NCBI GenBank assembly: GCA_017432345.1
Contig: JAFRJI010000016.1
Coordinates: 1 to 64,000 of the forward strand
Length of the DNA stretch: 64,000 nucleotides
From: Bacillota bacterium
GTDB lineage: Bacteria > Bacillota > Clostridia > Peptostreptococcales > Anaerovoracaceae
Reading direction: 5' to 3'
In this document: positions 1-7,382 of the stretch, piece by piece
Layout of the letters: each line of letters starts with the position of its first letter
Numbering within the stretch: position 1 is the stretch's first letter
Position numbers and translations under genes: made by a program
The notes under the pieces: model-generated
What the model was told of the DNA's origin: nothing
What the model saw: only the letters and a program-made list of their open reading frames with translations
Database searches by the model: none

Positions 1-74
1 TAATATTCCAGGGACATTTTCCACCGTGCAGTGGGAAATTCCACAGATTCCTCACAAACAGAAAATTTGTTCGC

Positions 75-86
75 AAACAAATGTTT
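75..86. promoter_or_regulatory. Candidate LexA (SOS) operator
   Basis: AAACAAATGTTT is a near-palindrome (AAACA-N2-TGTTT) resembling the Gram-positive SOS box half-sites. It overlaps the -35 element of the lexA promoter, the expected place for an autorepressing operator. Seen directly; LexA binding is inferred. Confidence 0.65.
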
Positions 87-112
87 ACATTGCAGAGGAA
101 GTGTGCTATCAT
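84..112 (+). promoter_or_regulatory. lexA promoter
   Basis: TTTACA (84-89), a 17-bp spacer and TATCAT (107-112) form a good sigma-70 type promoter. Its -35 lies inside the proposed LexA operator. Transcription would start near 119, about 50 nt before the lexA start codon. Confidence 0.65.
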
Positions 113-169
113 AGAATCAAGCAGGAGTATCGATTATTAGTGGTTCACTTTTATGGAAGGAATAATACA

Positions 170-850
170 ATGTTGAAAGAACGTGAAAAAAGGATATTGG
201 AATACATGAAAGCGGAGATCCGTGAGAAAGGGTATCCGCCGACGGTGCGTGAGATTTGTGCCGCCATCGGGATCAAATCCACATCGACCGCGCACAAGGA
301 CATCGCGAGTCTGGAAGCGCAGGGCTATCTGAAGAAAGACCCGGCCAGACCGAGGGCGCTTCTGGTCGTCGACGAAGATTTTGATCAGCAGGCAGCGGTA
401 AAGTATGCTTCCGGCGGCAGACTTGCTGCAGGCAGCGGCTTTGACGCGGATGGCGTGGAACACACCGCCGTTGTGGAAGTTCCGGTCGTTGGAAGGATCG
501 CTGCAGGAACGCCGATTCTGGCGGAGCAGAATATTGAAGACAGCTTCCCAGTCCCGGCTAGATTCGTCGGCAGCGGGACCACATTCATGCTTACCGTCCG
601 GGGCGAGAGCATGATCGAAGCGGGCATCATGGATGGAGACTATATCCTGGTCGAGCAGTGCAACACAGCAAGGAACGGGGACATCGTCGTCGCTATGGTG
701 GACGGCTTCGAAAGCGAAGCCACGGTCAAGACTTTCTATAAGGAAGCCGACCATATCCGGCTGCAGCCGGAGAACGCCACCATGAGTCCGATCATCGTGA
801 AGGACGCGAAGATCCTGGGCAAGGTGAAAGGCGTATTCCGCTATTTCTAA
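170..850 (+). CDS. lexA: SOS repressor LexA
   Basis: Transcriptional repressor of the DNA-damage response that inactivates itself by cleavage when RecA is active. The 226-aa protein has an N-terminal winged helix (about 1-65) and a C-terminal S24 peptidase domain. Visible key residues are the Ala112-Gly113 cleavage site in GRIAAGTP, the nucleophile Ser147 in RGESM and the catalytic Lys187 in EATVK. The frame is open upstream to base 26, but the start at 170 is chosen because GGAAGG lies 9 nt before it, the protein then has family length, and the promoter and operator lie in the upstream part. A terminator follows. Monocistronic. Confidence 0.97.
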   Translation: MLKEREKRILEYMKAEIREKGYPPTVREICAAIGIKSTSTAHKDIASLEAQGYLKKDPARPRALLVVDEDFDQQAAVKYASGGRLAAGSGFDADGVEHTAVVEVPVVGRIAAGTPILAEQNIEDSFPVPARFVGSGTTFMLTVRGESMIEAGIMDGDYILVEQCNTARNGDIVVAMVDGFESEATVKTFYKEADHIRLQPENATMSPIIVKDAKILGKVKGVFRYF

Positions 851-881
851 AGCAAACAGATTGAGTATATAAGCAATAAAA

Positions 882-908
882 GACCGGTTCATCCGAACCG
901 GTCTTTTT
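882..908. terminator. Bidirectional terminator between lexA and the aminotransferase
   Basis: Perfect 9-bp stem GACCGGTTC / GAACCGGTC with ATCC loop, followed by TTTTT on plus and preceded by an A-rich run that gives U's on minus. It can serve both convergent genes. Confidence 0.85.
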
Positions 909-934
909 GTCTGTTGATTGTTCTGATCGTTTGA

Positions 935-2260
935 TTAGATCATTGCATCTACTGCATCCAGAACCTTGTCAACGATCGCCATCTGTTCCTTCAGTTCATC
1001 TTCAGTGATGATGAGCGGAGGAGTTACGACGAACATATTCTCATGTGAATATGTCCAGAAACCGTCTGCCTTCAGCATGCCGATGATCTTAGGCATGATG
1101 CCTTCCGGATCCTTACCGAACGGTACCAGCGGCTCTCTGGTTTCCTTGTCCTTGACCAGTTCGATCGCGGAGAACAGACCGATGTGACGAACCTGTCCTA
1201 CGCAAGGGTGCTTGTCAACATATCCGTCGAGGATGTCTGCCAGCAGTTTGCTGGTAGCCTTCATCTTGTTCTCGATGTCCAGATCCTTGTATTCCTGGAT
1301 CGTAGCTACTGCAGCTGCGCAGCCCATCGGATGAGCGGAGTAAGTCAGGCCGCATCCCATGACGCAGTCGTCGAAGTGCTTAGCAATCTTCGGGGATACT
1401 ACAGCACCGCCGATTGGAACATAACCGCAGGTTACGCCCTTAGCGAATGTGATCATATCCGGCATGTAATCGAAGTTCATGTAAGCGAATGCCTTACCGG
1501 TTCTGAACCAGCCAGCCATAACTTCGTCGGCTACCATCAGGATCTCATACTTGTCGCAGAGAGCTCTTACACCCTGATACCACTTCTTAGGAGCGATCAG
1601 AACGCCGTTGGAACCAACTACTGATTCGAGCCAGATCGCTGCGATCTGTTCCGGACCCTCATACAGGATCTGGTTTTCCAGCAGCTCGAGGTAGAAATCA
1701 GCAACATCGTCTTCGTTTTCAAACTTGCAGGCCTTAGGTGCTCTGTAAGCATAAGGTCCATCATACTTAACGAATCCAGGGCCGCCCGGCTCATTGAAGA
1801 AGTGTCTTGGCTCACCGGTCAGCATGCCAGCGCCAGCGGATGAACCGTGGTAGCATCTGTACTGTGAGAAGATCTTCCATTTGCCAGTATACTGACGAGC
1901 GAGCTTGATCGCGTTTTCGTTAGCTTCAGCACCGGCGTTCGTGAAGAATACCTTGGATCCTTCAGGGAAACCGGAGATTTTGACAACTGCTTCAGCAGCG
2001 TCGGATCTGCAATCCATCGCGAAGGCAGGTCCCATGAACGGACTCTTGTTCGCCTGTTCTCAGATAGCGTCGATGATAGCCTTGTTGCCATGTCCCAGGA
2101 TGGAGTTAACCAGCTGAGAGGACATGTCGGCATACTTTTTACCGTCTTCATCCCAGAAGTAAATGCCTTCTGCCTTGGTCACAACGATCGGGTCCAGTTT
2201 GCCCTGTGCGGACCAGGAGTGAAGATTGTACTTTAAATCTTTGTCTTTAATAGCTGACAT
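935..2260 (-). pseudogene. Class-III PLP aminotransferase (omega-amino acid type) with one in-frame TGA
   Basis: Transfers an amino group from an omega-amino acid (beta-alanine, taurine or GABA class) to a keto acid. The frame runs from the ATG at 2260 (RBS GGAG) to 935, about 441 codons, the normal family length, but codon 67 is TGA (2060-2062). The reading frame is kept on both sides: ...HGNKAIIDAI, stop, EQANKSPFMG.... The PLP lysine (FAKGVTCGY), the ADEVMAGWFRTG motif and the GAEANENAIKLAR region are intact. It lies 29 nt behind the acylating aldehyde dehydrogenase, so a pair amino acid to semialdehyde to acyl-CoA is likely. The TGA may be a nonsense mutation, a sequencing error or recoding. 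An internal ATG at 2035 would give a product lacking 75 residues, unlikely to work. Substrate is not decided by the sequence. Confidence 0.8.
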
Positions 2261-2289
2261 TTCATTATCTCCTTTACTACATTTACCAA

Positions 2290-3744
2290 TTAAGCGTCAA
2301 CCTTTGCGATTACTGCTGCATCGATGAAGTCTTCAGCCTTTTCTGGCTTCCAGTTAGGAATCTTCACGGATACATAAGTGTAGTTGAGCAGGTCTTTGTA
2401 AGTAGCGTTGTGGGATACGCTGTTGCCGCCCCAAGTACCGCAGCCCAGAGTCATGGATACAGGGAATCCAGTATCCCAACCGCCGGAGTTGGTCAGGCAC
2501 TGTGGCTGGTTAACAACGATCTTCGTTACAGGCAGTACTGCAGCGATCTTTTCTACATCAGCGTCGTCGTTGGTGTGGATACCAGCACTGTGGCCCTTGC
2601 CCTGATAGTTCAGGATCTTCTGGATAAGAGCGATTGCTTCGTCCAGATCCTTAACTACCTGTACGCCGGATACAGGTGACAGCTTTTCGCCAGCGAATGG
2701 GTGATCCAGGCCAGCGCCTTCTTCCATAGCCATGATGCATCTTGTTCCAGCAGGAACCGGAATGCCGGCCAGCTTGCCGATCGTTTCGCAGTTCTGAGCA
2801 ACGATAGCTCTGTTCAGTACGTGATCGTTCGGAGTGTTCGGCCACATGGTTACCTGCAGCTTAGCCTTTTCTTCTTCGTTGCACATGTAAGCGCCGTGAG
2901 CTTCCATTTCCTTAACGAACTCATCGAAGCAGTCTTCGAATACGATAATGTTGTTCTCTGTTGAGCAGGAAGTAGCATTATCATAAGCCTTGGACTTGCA
3001 GATCATTTCAGCAACGTCTGCCAGTGGAGTCTTGCCGGTTACGATGGAGCAGCAGTTACCAACGCCTACGCCGATAGCCGGAGTACCGGATGAGTAAGCA
3101 GTTTCAACCAGTGCTTCGCCGCCTGTAGCCAGGATGAAGTCGCACTGCTTCATCAGTTCCTGTGAAGTTTCCAGATTTACGTGTTCTGCATCGCAGGTCT
3201 GAACCAGATCTTCTGGATATCCGAGCTTCTTCAGAGTAGCTCTGATCTCGTCAACGATAACAACGTTGAGCTTCTTGCACTTAGGGTGTGGAGCCAGGAT
3301 GATCGCATTTCTGGTCTTCAGAGCCATATTTGACTTAACGATCGGAGTAGCTTCGCCGTTCGTTACAGGCATGATACCTGCAACAACGCCCATTGGCTTC
3401 GCATAAGCTGTGATTCCAGGACCACCGGATGGAGCGTCGTCAACTTTGCCGACAGACTTCTTGTCCTTCATCATGAGGTAGGAACCCCAAACTTTACCAT
3501 AGATTTTACCAACCTTGTCAGCCGCAATACCCATGCCGGATTCTTCTACCAGCATTTCAGCGAACTTCTGAGCCTTTTCCGGCTTTGTGAGGTTGTAAGT
3601 AACTGCAGCGGTGATCAGGTCAACGTCTTCCTGAGTGAAGTTCTCAGCGACTGCCTGAGCGGCCTTAGCCTTTTCTACCAATCCTGCAATGTACTTTGCC
3701 GCTTCTTCTCTTCTAGCAGCTCTGTCTTCTGGTGTTGATGCCAT
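2290..3744 (-). CDS. CoA-acylating aldehyde dehydrogenase (sulfoacetaldehyde/semialdehyde type)
   Basis: Oxidises an aldehyde to an acyl-CoA with NAD(P)+ and CoA. The 484-aa protein has the aldehyde dehydrogenase fold without the extra alcohol dehydrogenase part of AdhE; the catalytic cysteine is in DNATSCSTENN, the version I associate with SauS-like acylating sulfoacetaldehyde dehydrogenases. Other family marks are GVVAGIMPVTN and GVGNCCSIV. Start at 3744 has GGAGG 9 nt upstream. First gene of a two-gene operon with the aminotransferase, under a -24/-12 promoter. Likely job: convert the semialdehyde made by the aminotransferase (malonate semialdehyde or sulfoacetaldehyde are candidates) into a CoA thioester. 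Family is clear, substrate is inferred. Confidence 0.85.
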   Translation of the reverse strand: MASTPEDRAARREEAAKYIAGLVEKAKAAQAVAENFTQEDVDLITAAVTYNLTKPEKAQKFAEMLVEESGMGIAADKVGKIYGKVWGSYLMMKDKKSVGKVDDAPSGGPGITAYAKPMGVVAGIMPVTNGEATPIVKSNMALKTRNAIILAPHPKCKKLNVVIVDEIRATLKKLGYPEDLVQTCDAEHVNLETSQELMKQCDFILATGGEALVETAYSSGTPAIGVGVGNCCSIVTGKTPLADVAEMICKSKAYDNATSCSTENNIIVFEDCFDEFVKEMEAHGAYMCNEEEKAKLQVTMWPNTPNDHVLNRAIVAQNCETIGKLAGIPVPAGTRCIMAMEEGAGLDHPFAGEKLSPVSGVQVVKDLDEAIALIQKILNYQGKGHSAGIHTNDDADVEKIAAVLPVTKIVVNQPQCLTNSGGWDTGFPVSMTLGCGTWGGNSVSHNATYKDLLNYTYVSVKIPNWKPEKAEDFIDAAVIAKVDA

Positions 3745-3813
3745 TTTTAATTTTCCTCCTTTATTAATAAATAGCTTTTATTGAGTACAAATTTACTTTG
3801 CGCACGTATATTA

Positions 3814-3830
3814 TGCAATGAACGTGCCAA
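3814..3830 (-). promoter_or_regulatory. Sigma-54 promoter of the aldehyde dehydrogenase operon
   Basis: On the minus strand the site reads TTGGCACGTTCATTGCA, matching the -24/-12 consensus TGGCAC-N5-TTGCA exactly. Transcription would begin near 3803, about 59 nt before the start codon at 3744. No competing sigma-70 promoter of similar quality was seen. Confidence 0.85.
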
Positions 3831-3960
3831 CTATGTGACGAATGCGTGTAAAAAGGGCGGAAGGATTCGACAGGCCGTAAAAACGTTCAAATTTCAACGG
3901 TTTCATATAATAATGAAAAAAACGTTTGAGAAACTTCTAAAACGCAAAAAAAAGAAGAGT

Positions 3961-4075
3961 GATACAAAAATGAATCACTCTTTGATAATCCATTAACAAC
4001 CGTTAAAAATCCATTGAAATCAGTGGACTTGGTCGGTTTGATACAAAAATGAATCAATGATACAAAAATGAATCA
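3961..4075. promoter_or_regulatory. Three upstream activator sites (17-bp repeats)
   Basis: GATACAAAAATGAATCA occurs three times without change at 3961-3977, 4040-4056 and 4059-4075. With the preceding T it reads as an inverted repeat TGATNCA-N4-TGNATCA, as expected for a dimeric activator. The copies lie about 140-250 bp upstream of the sigma-54 promoter, normal enhancer distance; the last overlaps the stop codon of the adjacent activator gene. The rest of 3745-4072 is AT-rich and holds no other gene that I can support. Confidence 0.8.
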
Positions 4076-5458
4076 AAGCCCATACTTGTTCAGCTTCCGA
4101 ACGATAGTCGGCTGGCTGACCTGCAGCACGCGTGCGATGGCGCGGGTCGTCTTGTAATTGTCCAGGGCCTGTTCGAGAATCTCTTTCTCCGCCTTCTCCA
4201 TGGCGGCCGCCAGAGACAGGTCGACGGAGATCGAAGTGTTTTCGCTGGCGCCCTGTTTGATGAACTCAAAGATGTCATCGGCGCTGATGACATCGTGGGA
4301 TGTGGTGATGATCAGCCGCTCCACGATGTTCTGCAGTTCCCGGGTGTTGCCCGGCCACGGGTATTTGATCAGGATCGACAGTGCATCGGAACTGATGGTC
4401 TTGTTCTCGTTCAGATTGTGGTTGCACTTTGCCAGATTCAGTTCGATCAGCGGCAGGATGTCATCATGCCGTTCCCGAAGAGGAGGCACATTGATCGGAA
4501 CGACGTTTAGGCGGTAATACAGGTCTTCACGGAACTTGCCTTCCTTAACCAGAGACTCGAGGTCGCGGTTGGTTGCGGAGATGATTCGCACATCGATCGG
4601 AATCGCTTCCGTGGACCCGACCGGCGTGATCTGCCGCTCCTGAATGACCTGCAGAAGCTTTACCTGCAGATTCAGCGGCAGCTCTGAAATCTCATCCAGA
4701 AAGATGGTTCCGTTCTGGGCCGCCTCAAAGAGGCCTTTCTTGCCGCCGGACCGGGATCCGGTGAACGCCCCGGCAACATAGCCAAAGAGCTCTGACTCGA
4801 TGAGGTTCTCCGGAATGGCGCCGCAGTTGACCGTTACAAAAGGCTCCTTCCAGCGGTTGCCCTCATCGTGCAGCGTCTTGGCGATGAGGCCTTTGCCGAC
4901 GCCGGACTCTCCAGTGATGAGGACCGTGGTGTTGACGGAGGCAAGTCGCTTGGCCAGCATCATCACGTTCTGCATCGCTTCGCTGCTGGCGATGACCTTT
5001 TTGCTCTTGTCATAATCAAAGTTCTGCGTGGTGCGGATCCGTTTCGCGTTGAGCAGTGCCCTGGCGGCGTCGGATTTGCCGCTGGTCCGCGAAAGTTGCG
5101 TGATATCCCGGGACGTCGTGATGACCATGGAAATCTGCTTCGGCACCTGATCCGGTACGAAGATCGGCGTTCCGGTCGTCAGCAGCATTTTGCCCTGACG
5201 GTTCTTGTGGATGATGGTGACCTCCCGCCTTTCATCGAGGACACGCCGCGTGACTGAAGGACTGAAGATGCCGTCGCTCTCCAGTTCATCCACCGGCTTG
5301 TCCTGAATCTCCTCGAGGGTGATCTTGTACAGGTCTTCACAGGCGTCGTTGCACCAGCGGCAGATGCCGTCGGCGTCATCGATGAAGACGGCGTCCGTGA
5401 TCCCTTCAAAAATCGGGAGCAATTCTTTCATTGTAATGGTGATTTCGTTTGGTGCCAT
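4073..5458 (-). CDS. Sigma-54-dependent transcriptional activator (PAS-AAA+-HTH)
   Basis: Bacterial enhancer-binding protein of 461 aa. A PAS-like sensor lies at about 10-120 (FIDDADGICRWCN), then the AAA+ domain with Walker A GESGVGKG (183-190), the sigma-54 contact loop GAFTGS (230-235) and Walker B FLDE (253-256), and a C-terminal helix-turn-helix (TTRAIARVLQVSQPTIVRKL). It reads toward the aldehyde dehydrogenase operon, with the three repeats and the -24/-12 promoter in between, so it is very probably that operon's activator, sensing a small ligand through PAS. RBS GGAG precedes the ATG; the stop of the gtrA-like gene is 3 nt upstream, so the two may be cotranscribed. Confidence 0.92.
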   Translation of the reverse strand: MAPNEITITMKELLPIFEGITDAVFIDDADGICRWCNDACEDLYKITLEEIQDKPVDELESDGIFSPSVTRRVLDERREVTIIHKNRQGKMLLTTGTPIFVPDQVPKQISMVITTSRDITQLSRTSGKSDAARALLNAKRIRTTQNFDYDKSKKVIASSEAMQNVMMLAKRLASVNTTVLITGESGVGKGLIAKTLHDEGNRWKEPFVTVNCGAIPENLIESELFGYVAGAFTGSRSGGKKGLFEAAQNGTIFLDEISELPLNLQVKLLQVIQERQITPVGSTEAIPIDVRIISATNRDLESLVKEGKFREDLYYRLNVVPINVPPLRERHDDILPLIELNLAKCNHNLNENKTISSDALSILIKYPWPGNTRELQNIVERLIITTSHDVISADDIFEFIKQGASENTSISVDLSLAAAMEKAEKEILEQALDNYKTTRAIARVLQVSQPTIVRKLNKYGL

Positions 5459-5461
5459 GGT

Positions 5462-5887
5462 TTATCTCCGATCATCTTTCTCAGCCGGCGTCCGAAAAGC
5501 AAAGATCCGCTGCCCCAGATAATTGAATCCGGTGAACAGGCACATGCCGACGAGCATAGCCACGTTTTCCTGTAGGGTCTTTGACCCTGGCATGATATGG
5601 AGCACGAGGGGTTTTGCGATTCCGTAAGCGAGCAGGTAGCAGACGGCGATGTTCACGGCGAAACGGAACGCGCTGCCGAGCATATCGCCTTTGTGGCCGA
5701 AGGTGTAGTATTTGTTCAGAAAATAGCTCAGGATGCTCGCCAGAAAATAATTGGCGGCAGACGAAAACCAGTACGAACAGCCGGCGAGGTTATACAGCCC
5801 GAACATGATCGCTGCGCCGGCGATCGTATTGATGATGCCGACGATGATGAATTTCCCGAGTTTTTCGTCTACGTATTTGATTGCCAT
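5462..5887 (-). CDS. GtrA-like family membrane protein
   Basis: Small integral membrane protein, 141 aa with four predicted hydrophobic segments starting at FIIVGIINTIAGAAIMFGL. GtrA-family proteins are proposed to flip polyprenyl-linked sugars or otherwise help decorate the cell surface. The frame is open to 6031, but the ATG at 5887 puts the first membrane segment at the usual place; its ribosome binding site is weak, so the start is uncertain. The next gene downstream is the sigma-54 activator, 3 nt away, with no obvious functional link. No sugar transferase gene is nearby to suggest a substrate. Confidence 0.75.
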   Translation of the reverse strand: MAIKYVDEKLGKFIIVGIINTIAGAAIMFGLYNLAGCSYWFSSAANYFLASILSYFLNKYYTFGHKGDMLGSAFRFAVNIAVCYLLAYGIAKPLVLHIMPGSKTLQENVAMLVGMCLFTGFNYLGQRIFAFRTPAEKDDRR

Positions 5888-6016
5888 TTCCGTTTCAGGC
5901 CGCGTGCCTGCTGCAGTTGCGCATGTTTTGATACAATTCTGTATCGCTGCAATTATACCGCAATACACGGCGGAATTCAACACGGCGTGCATCATTTCAA
6001 ATGACAAAAAAAGTCC

Positions 6017-6045
6017 TTGCATTCGCACCATGCATGTGGTAAAGT
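6017..6045 (+). promoter_or_regulatory. Promoter of the infC operon
   Basis: TTGCAT (6017-6022), 17-bp spacer, TAAAGT (6040-6045). Transcription would start near 6052 and give a leader of about 175 nt before infC. Confidence 0.65.
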
Positions 6046-6051
6046 ATGCAA

Positions 6052-6226
6052 GGTAGAAAGCAGAAGTTATCCGCTTCTCACCTTGGGGGCACAGGCGTCC
6101 GGGTTCACATGGGAAACAGACCCGAAGGGGTTTTGTGATTTGTTGCGGATACTTTTGTGTCCGCAGTTTTTATTTTGCAGGGACGGCCGGAAGGCTGTAC
6201 GAAGTGGCGAATGGAGGTATAGAACA
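6052..6226 (+). ncRNA. infC leader with attenuator
   Basis: Long untranslated leader of the IF3-L35-L20 operon. It contains AGAAG/CTTCT and other short hairpins and ends with a terminator: 9-bp stem TGCGGATAC / GTGTCCGCA (6144-6165) and a U-rich tail to 6176, just before the infC ribosome binding site. In Firmicutes such leaders let L20 (or IF3) repress the operon by premature termination. The hairpin is seen; the controlling protein is inferred from the known family. Confidence 0.75.
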
Positions 6227-6748
6227 ATCGCAAAGGAAGCATTGATCAACGAAGAAATTCGTGCAAGTGAACTGAGAGTTATCGACGCAGACGGTAACCA
6301 GCTCGGTATTATGAGCAGACAGGAAGCGCTGGATCTTTCCGAAGAGAAGAAGCTCGACCTGGTTTGCATCGCGCCAAAGGCGGAACCGCCTGTTTGCAAG
6401 ATCCTTGACTACGGCAAATACAAGTACGACCAGCAGAAGAGAGAAAAGGAAGCAAAGAAAAAACAGCATACGACACAGGTAAAAGAGATCCGACTGTCCA
6501 CATTCATCGAAGACCACGACATTATGGTCAAAGCGAAAACAGGCGCAAAGTTCCTGCGCGACGGGAACAAGTTGAAAGTCAGCCTGCGTTTCAGAGGCAG
6601 AGAACGTGATTATGTCGCCAGAGGACAGGAAGTAATGGAAAAATTTGCCGAAGCGGTGTCCGATGTTGGCGAAATGGACAGAAAGCCGAAATTCGAAGGC
6701 AGAAGTCTGACTATGATTTTGACACCAAAAAGCGATAAAAAGATTTAA
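6227..6748 (+). CDS. infC: Translation initiation factor IF-3
   Basis: Binds the 30S subunit and proofreads start codon selection. 173 aa with both IF3 domains: NEEIRASELRVIDADG at the N terminus and the C-terminal domain after the lysine-rich linker (KREKEAKKKQ). The start is taken as ATC at 6227: GGAGG at 6213-6217 is 9 nt upstream, and the next residues (IAKEALINEEIR) begin the conserved region. Rare start codons in infC are a known autoregulation device because IF3 discriminates against them. The upstream extension of the frame runs through the terminator leader and is not coding. First gene of infC-rpmI-rplT. Confidence 0.97.
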   Translation: MAKEALINEEIRASELRVIDADGNQLGIMSRQEALDLSEEKKLDLVCIAPKAEPPVCKILDYGKYKYDQQKREKEAKKKQHTTQVKEIRLSTFIEDHDIMVKAKTGAKFLRDGNKLKVSLRFRGRERDYVARGQEVMEKFAEAVSDVGEMDRKPKFEGRSLTMILTPKSDKKI

Positions 6749-6762
6749 CATAGGAGGAAGAA

Positions 6763-6963
6763 ATGGCAAAGAACAAGATGAAATCTCATAGAGGTGCATG
6801 CAAAAGATTCAAAGTAACAGGTTCAGGTAAAGTAAAGAGAAATAAAGCATATAAAAGCCACATCCTTACTAAGAAGAGCCAGAAGAGAAAGAGAGGCCTG
6901 AGAAAGCCTACCACATTAACCAGTGCTGATCTGAAGAGAATCAAGGCAGTTTTGAGCAAGTAA
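6763..6963 (+). CDS. rpmI: 50S ribosomal protein L35
   Basis: Small basic ribosomal protein, 66 aa, beginning [20 protein letters not shown] with the usual K/R-rich composition and normal length. It has an AGGAGG-type RBS and sits 14 nt after infC and 12 nt before rplT, the conserved gene order. Confidence 0.98.
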   Translation: MAKNKMKSHRGACKRFKVTGSGKVKRNKAYKSHILTKKSQKRKRGLRKPTTLTSADLKRIKAVLSK

Positions 6964-6975
6964 GGAGGTATTGAA

Positions 6976-7329
6976 ATGGCAAGAGTTAAAAAAGGATTAA
7001 ACGCACACAAAAGACATAAGAAAATCTTAAAGATGGCGAAGGGCTTCTACGGCGCTAAGCACAGCACGTTCAGAGCAGCTAAGCCGGCTACGATGAGAGC
7101 ACTCCGTTCAGCATACGTTGGACGTAAGAATAAGAAGAGAGAATACAGAAGACTCTGGATCGCCAGAATCAACGCGGCAGCGAGACTGAACGACATGAGT
7201 TACAGCAAGCTGATCGGCGGGCTGAAGGCAGCGAACATCGATATCAACCGTAAGATGCTGTCCGAGATGGCCATCAGCGATCCGGCTGCATTCACAGCAC
7301 TTTGCGAAACGGCAAAGAAGGCTCTGTAA
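6976..7329 (+). CDS. rplT: 50S ribosomal protein L20
   Basis: 117-aa 23S rRNA-binding protein needed early in 50S assembly, starting [20 protein letters not shown]. Full family length. In many bacteria L20 also represses its own operon through the leader, which fits the attenuator before infC. RBS AAGGAGG. A terminator follows directly. Confidence 0.98.
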   Translation: MARVKKGLNAHKRHKKILKMAKGFYGAKHSTFRAAKPATMRALRSAYVGRKNKKREYRRLWIARINAAARLNDMSYSKLIGGLKAANIDINRKMLSEMAISDPAAFTALCETAKKAL

Positions 7330-7337
7330 AGAAAGCC

Positions 7338-7367
7338 AGGCGTTCCCGATAGCGGAGCGCCTTTTTT
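7338..7367 (+). terminator. Terminator after rplT
   Basis: 9-bp stem AGGCGTTCC / GGAGCGCCT (one wobble) with a CGATAGC loop followed by TTTTTT. Ends the infC-rpmI-rplT transcript. Confidence 0.85.
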
Positions 7368-7382
7368 CGTAAAGGACACATC

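Noticed and set aside
26..169. N-terminal extension of LexA
   Set aside because: Covers promoter and operator; RBS and family length support the start at 170.
3781..3996. 71-aa frame on plus
   Set aside because: Overlaps the minus-strand sigma-54 promoter and an activator repeat; no RBS.
3961..4075. CRISPR array
   Set aside because: Only three 17-bp copies with unequal spacing (62 and 2 bp); fits activator sites.
6017..6226. N-terminal extension of IF3
   Set aside because: Runs through the leader terminator; GGAGG and the ATC at 6227 explain the start.
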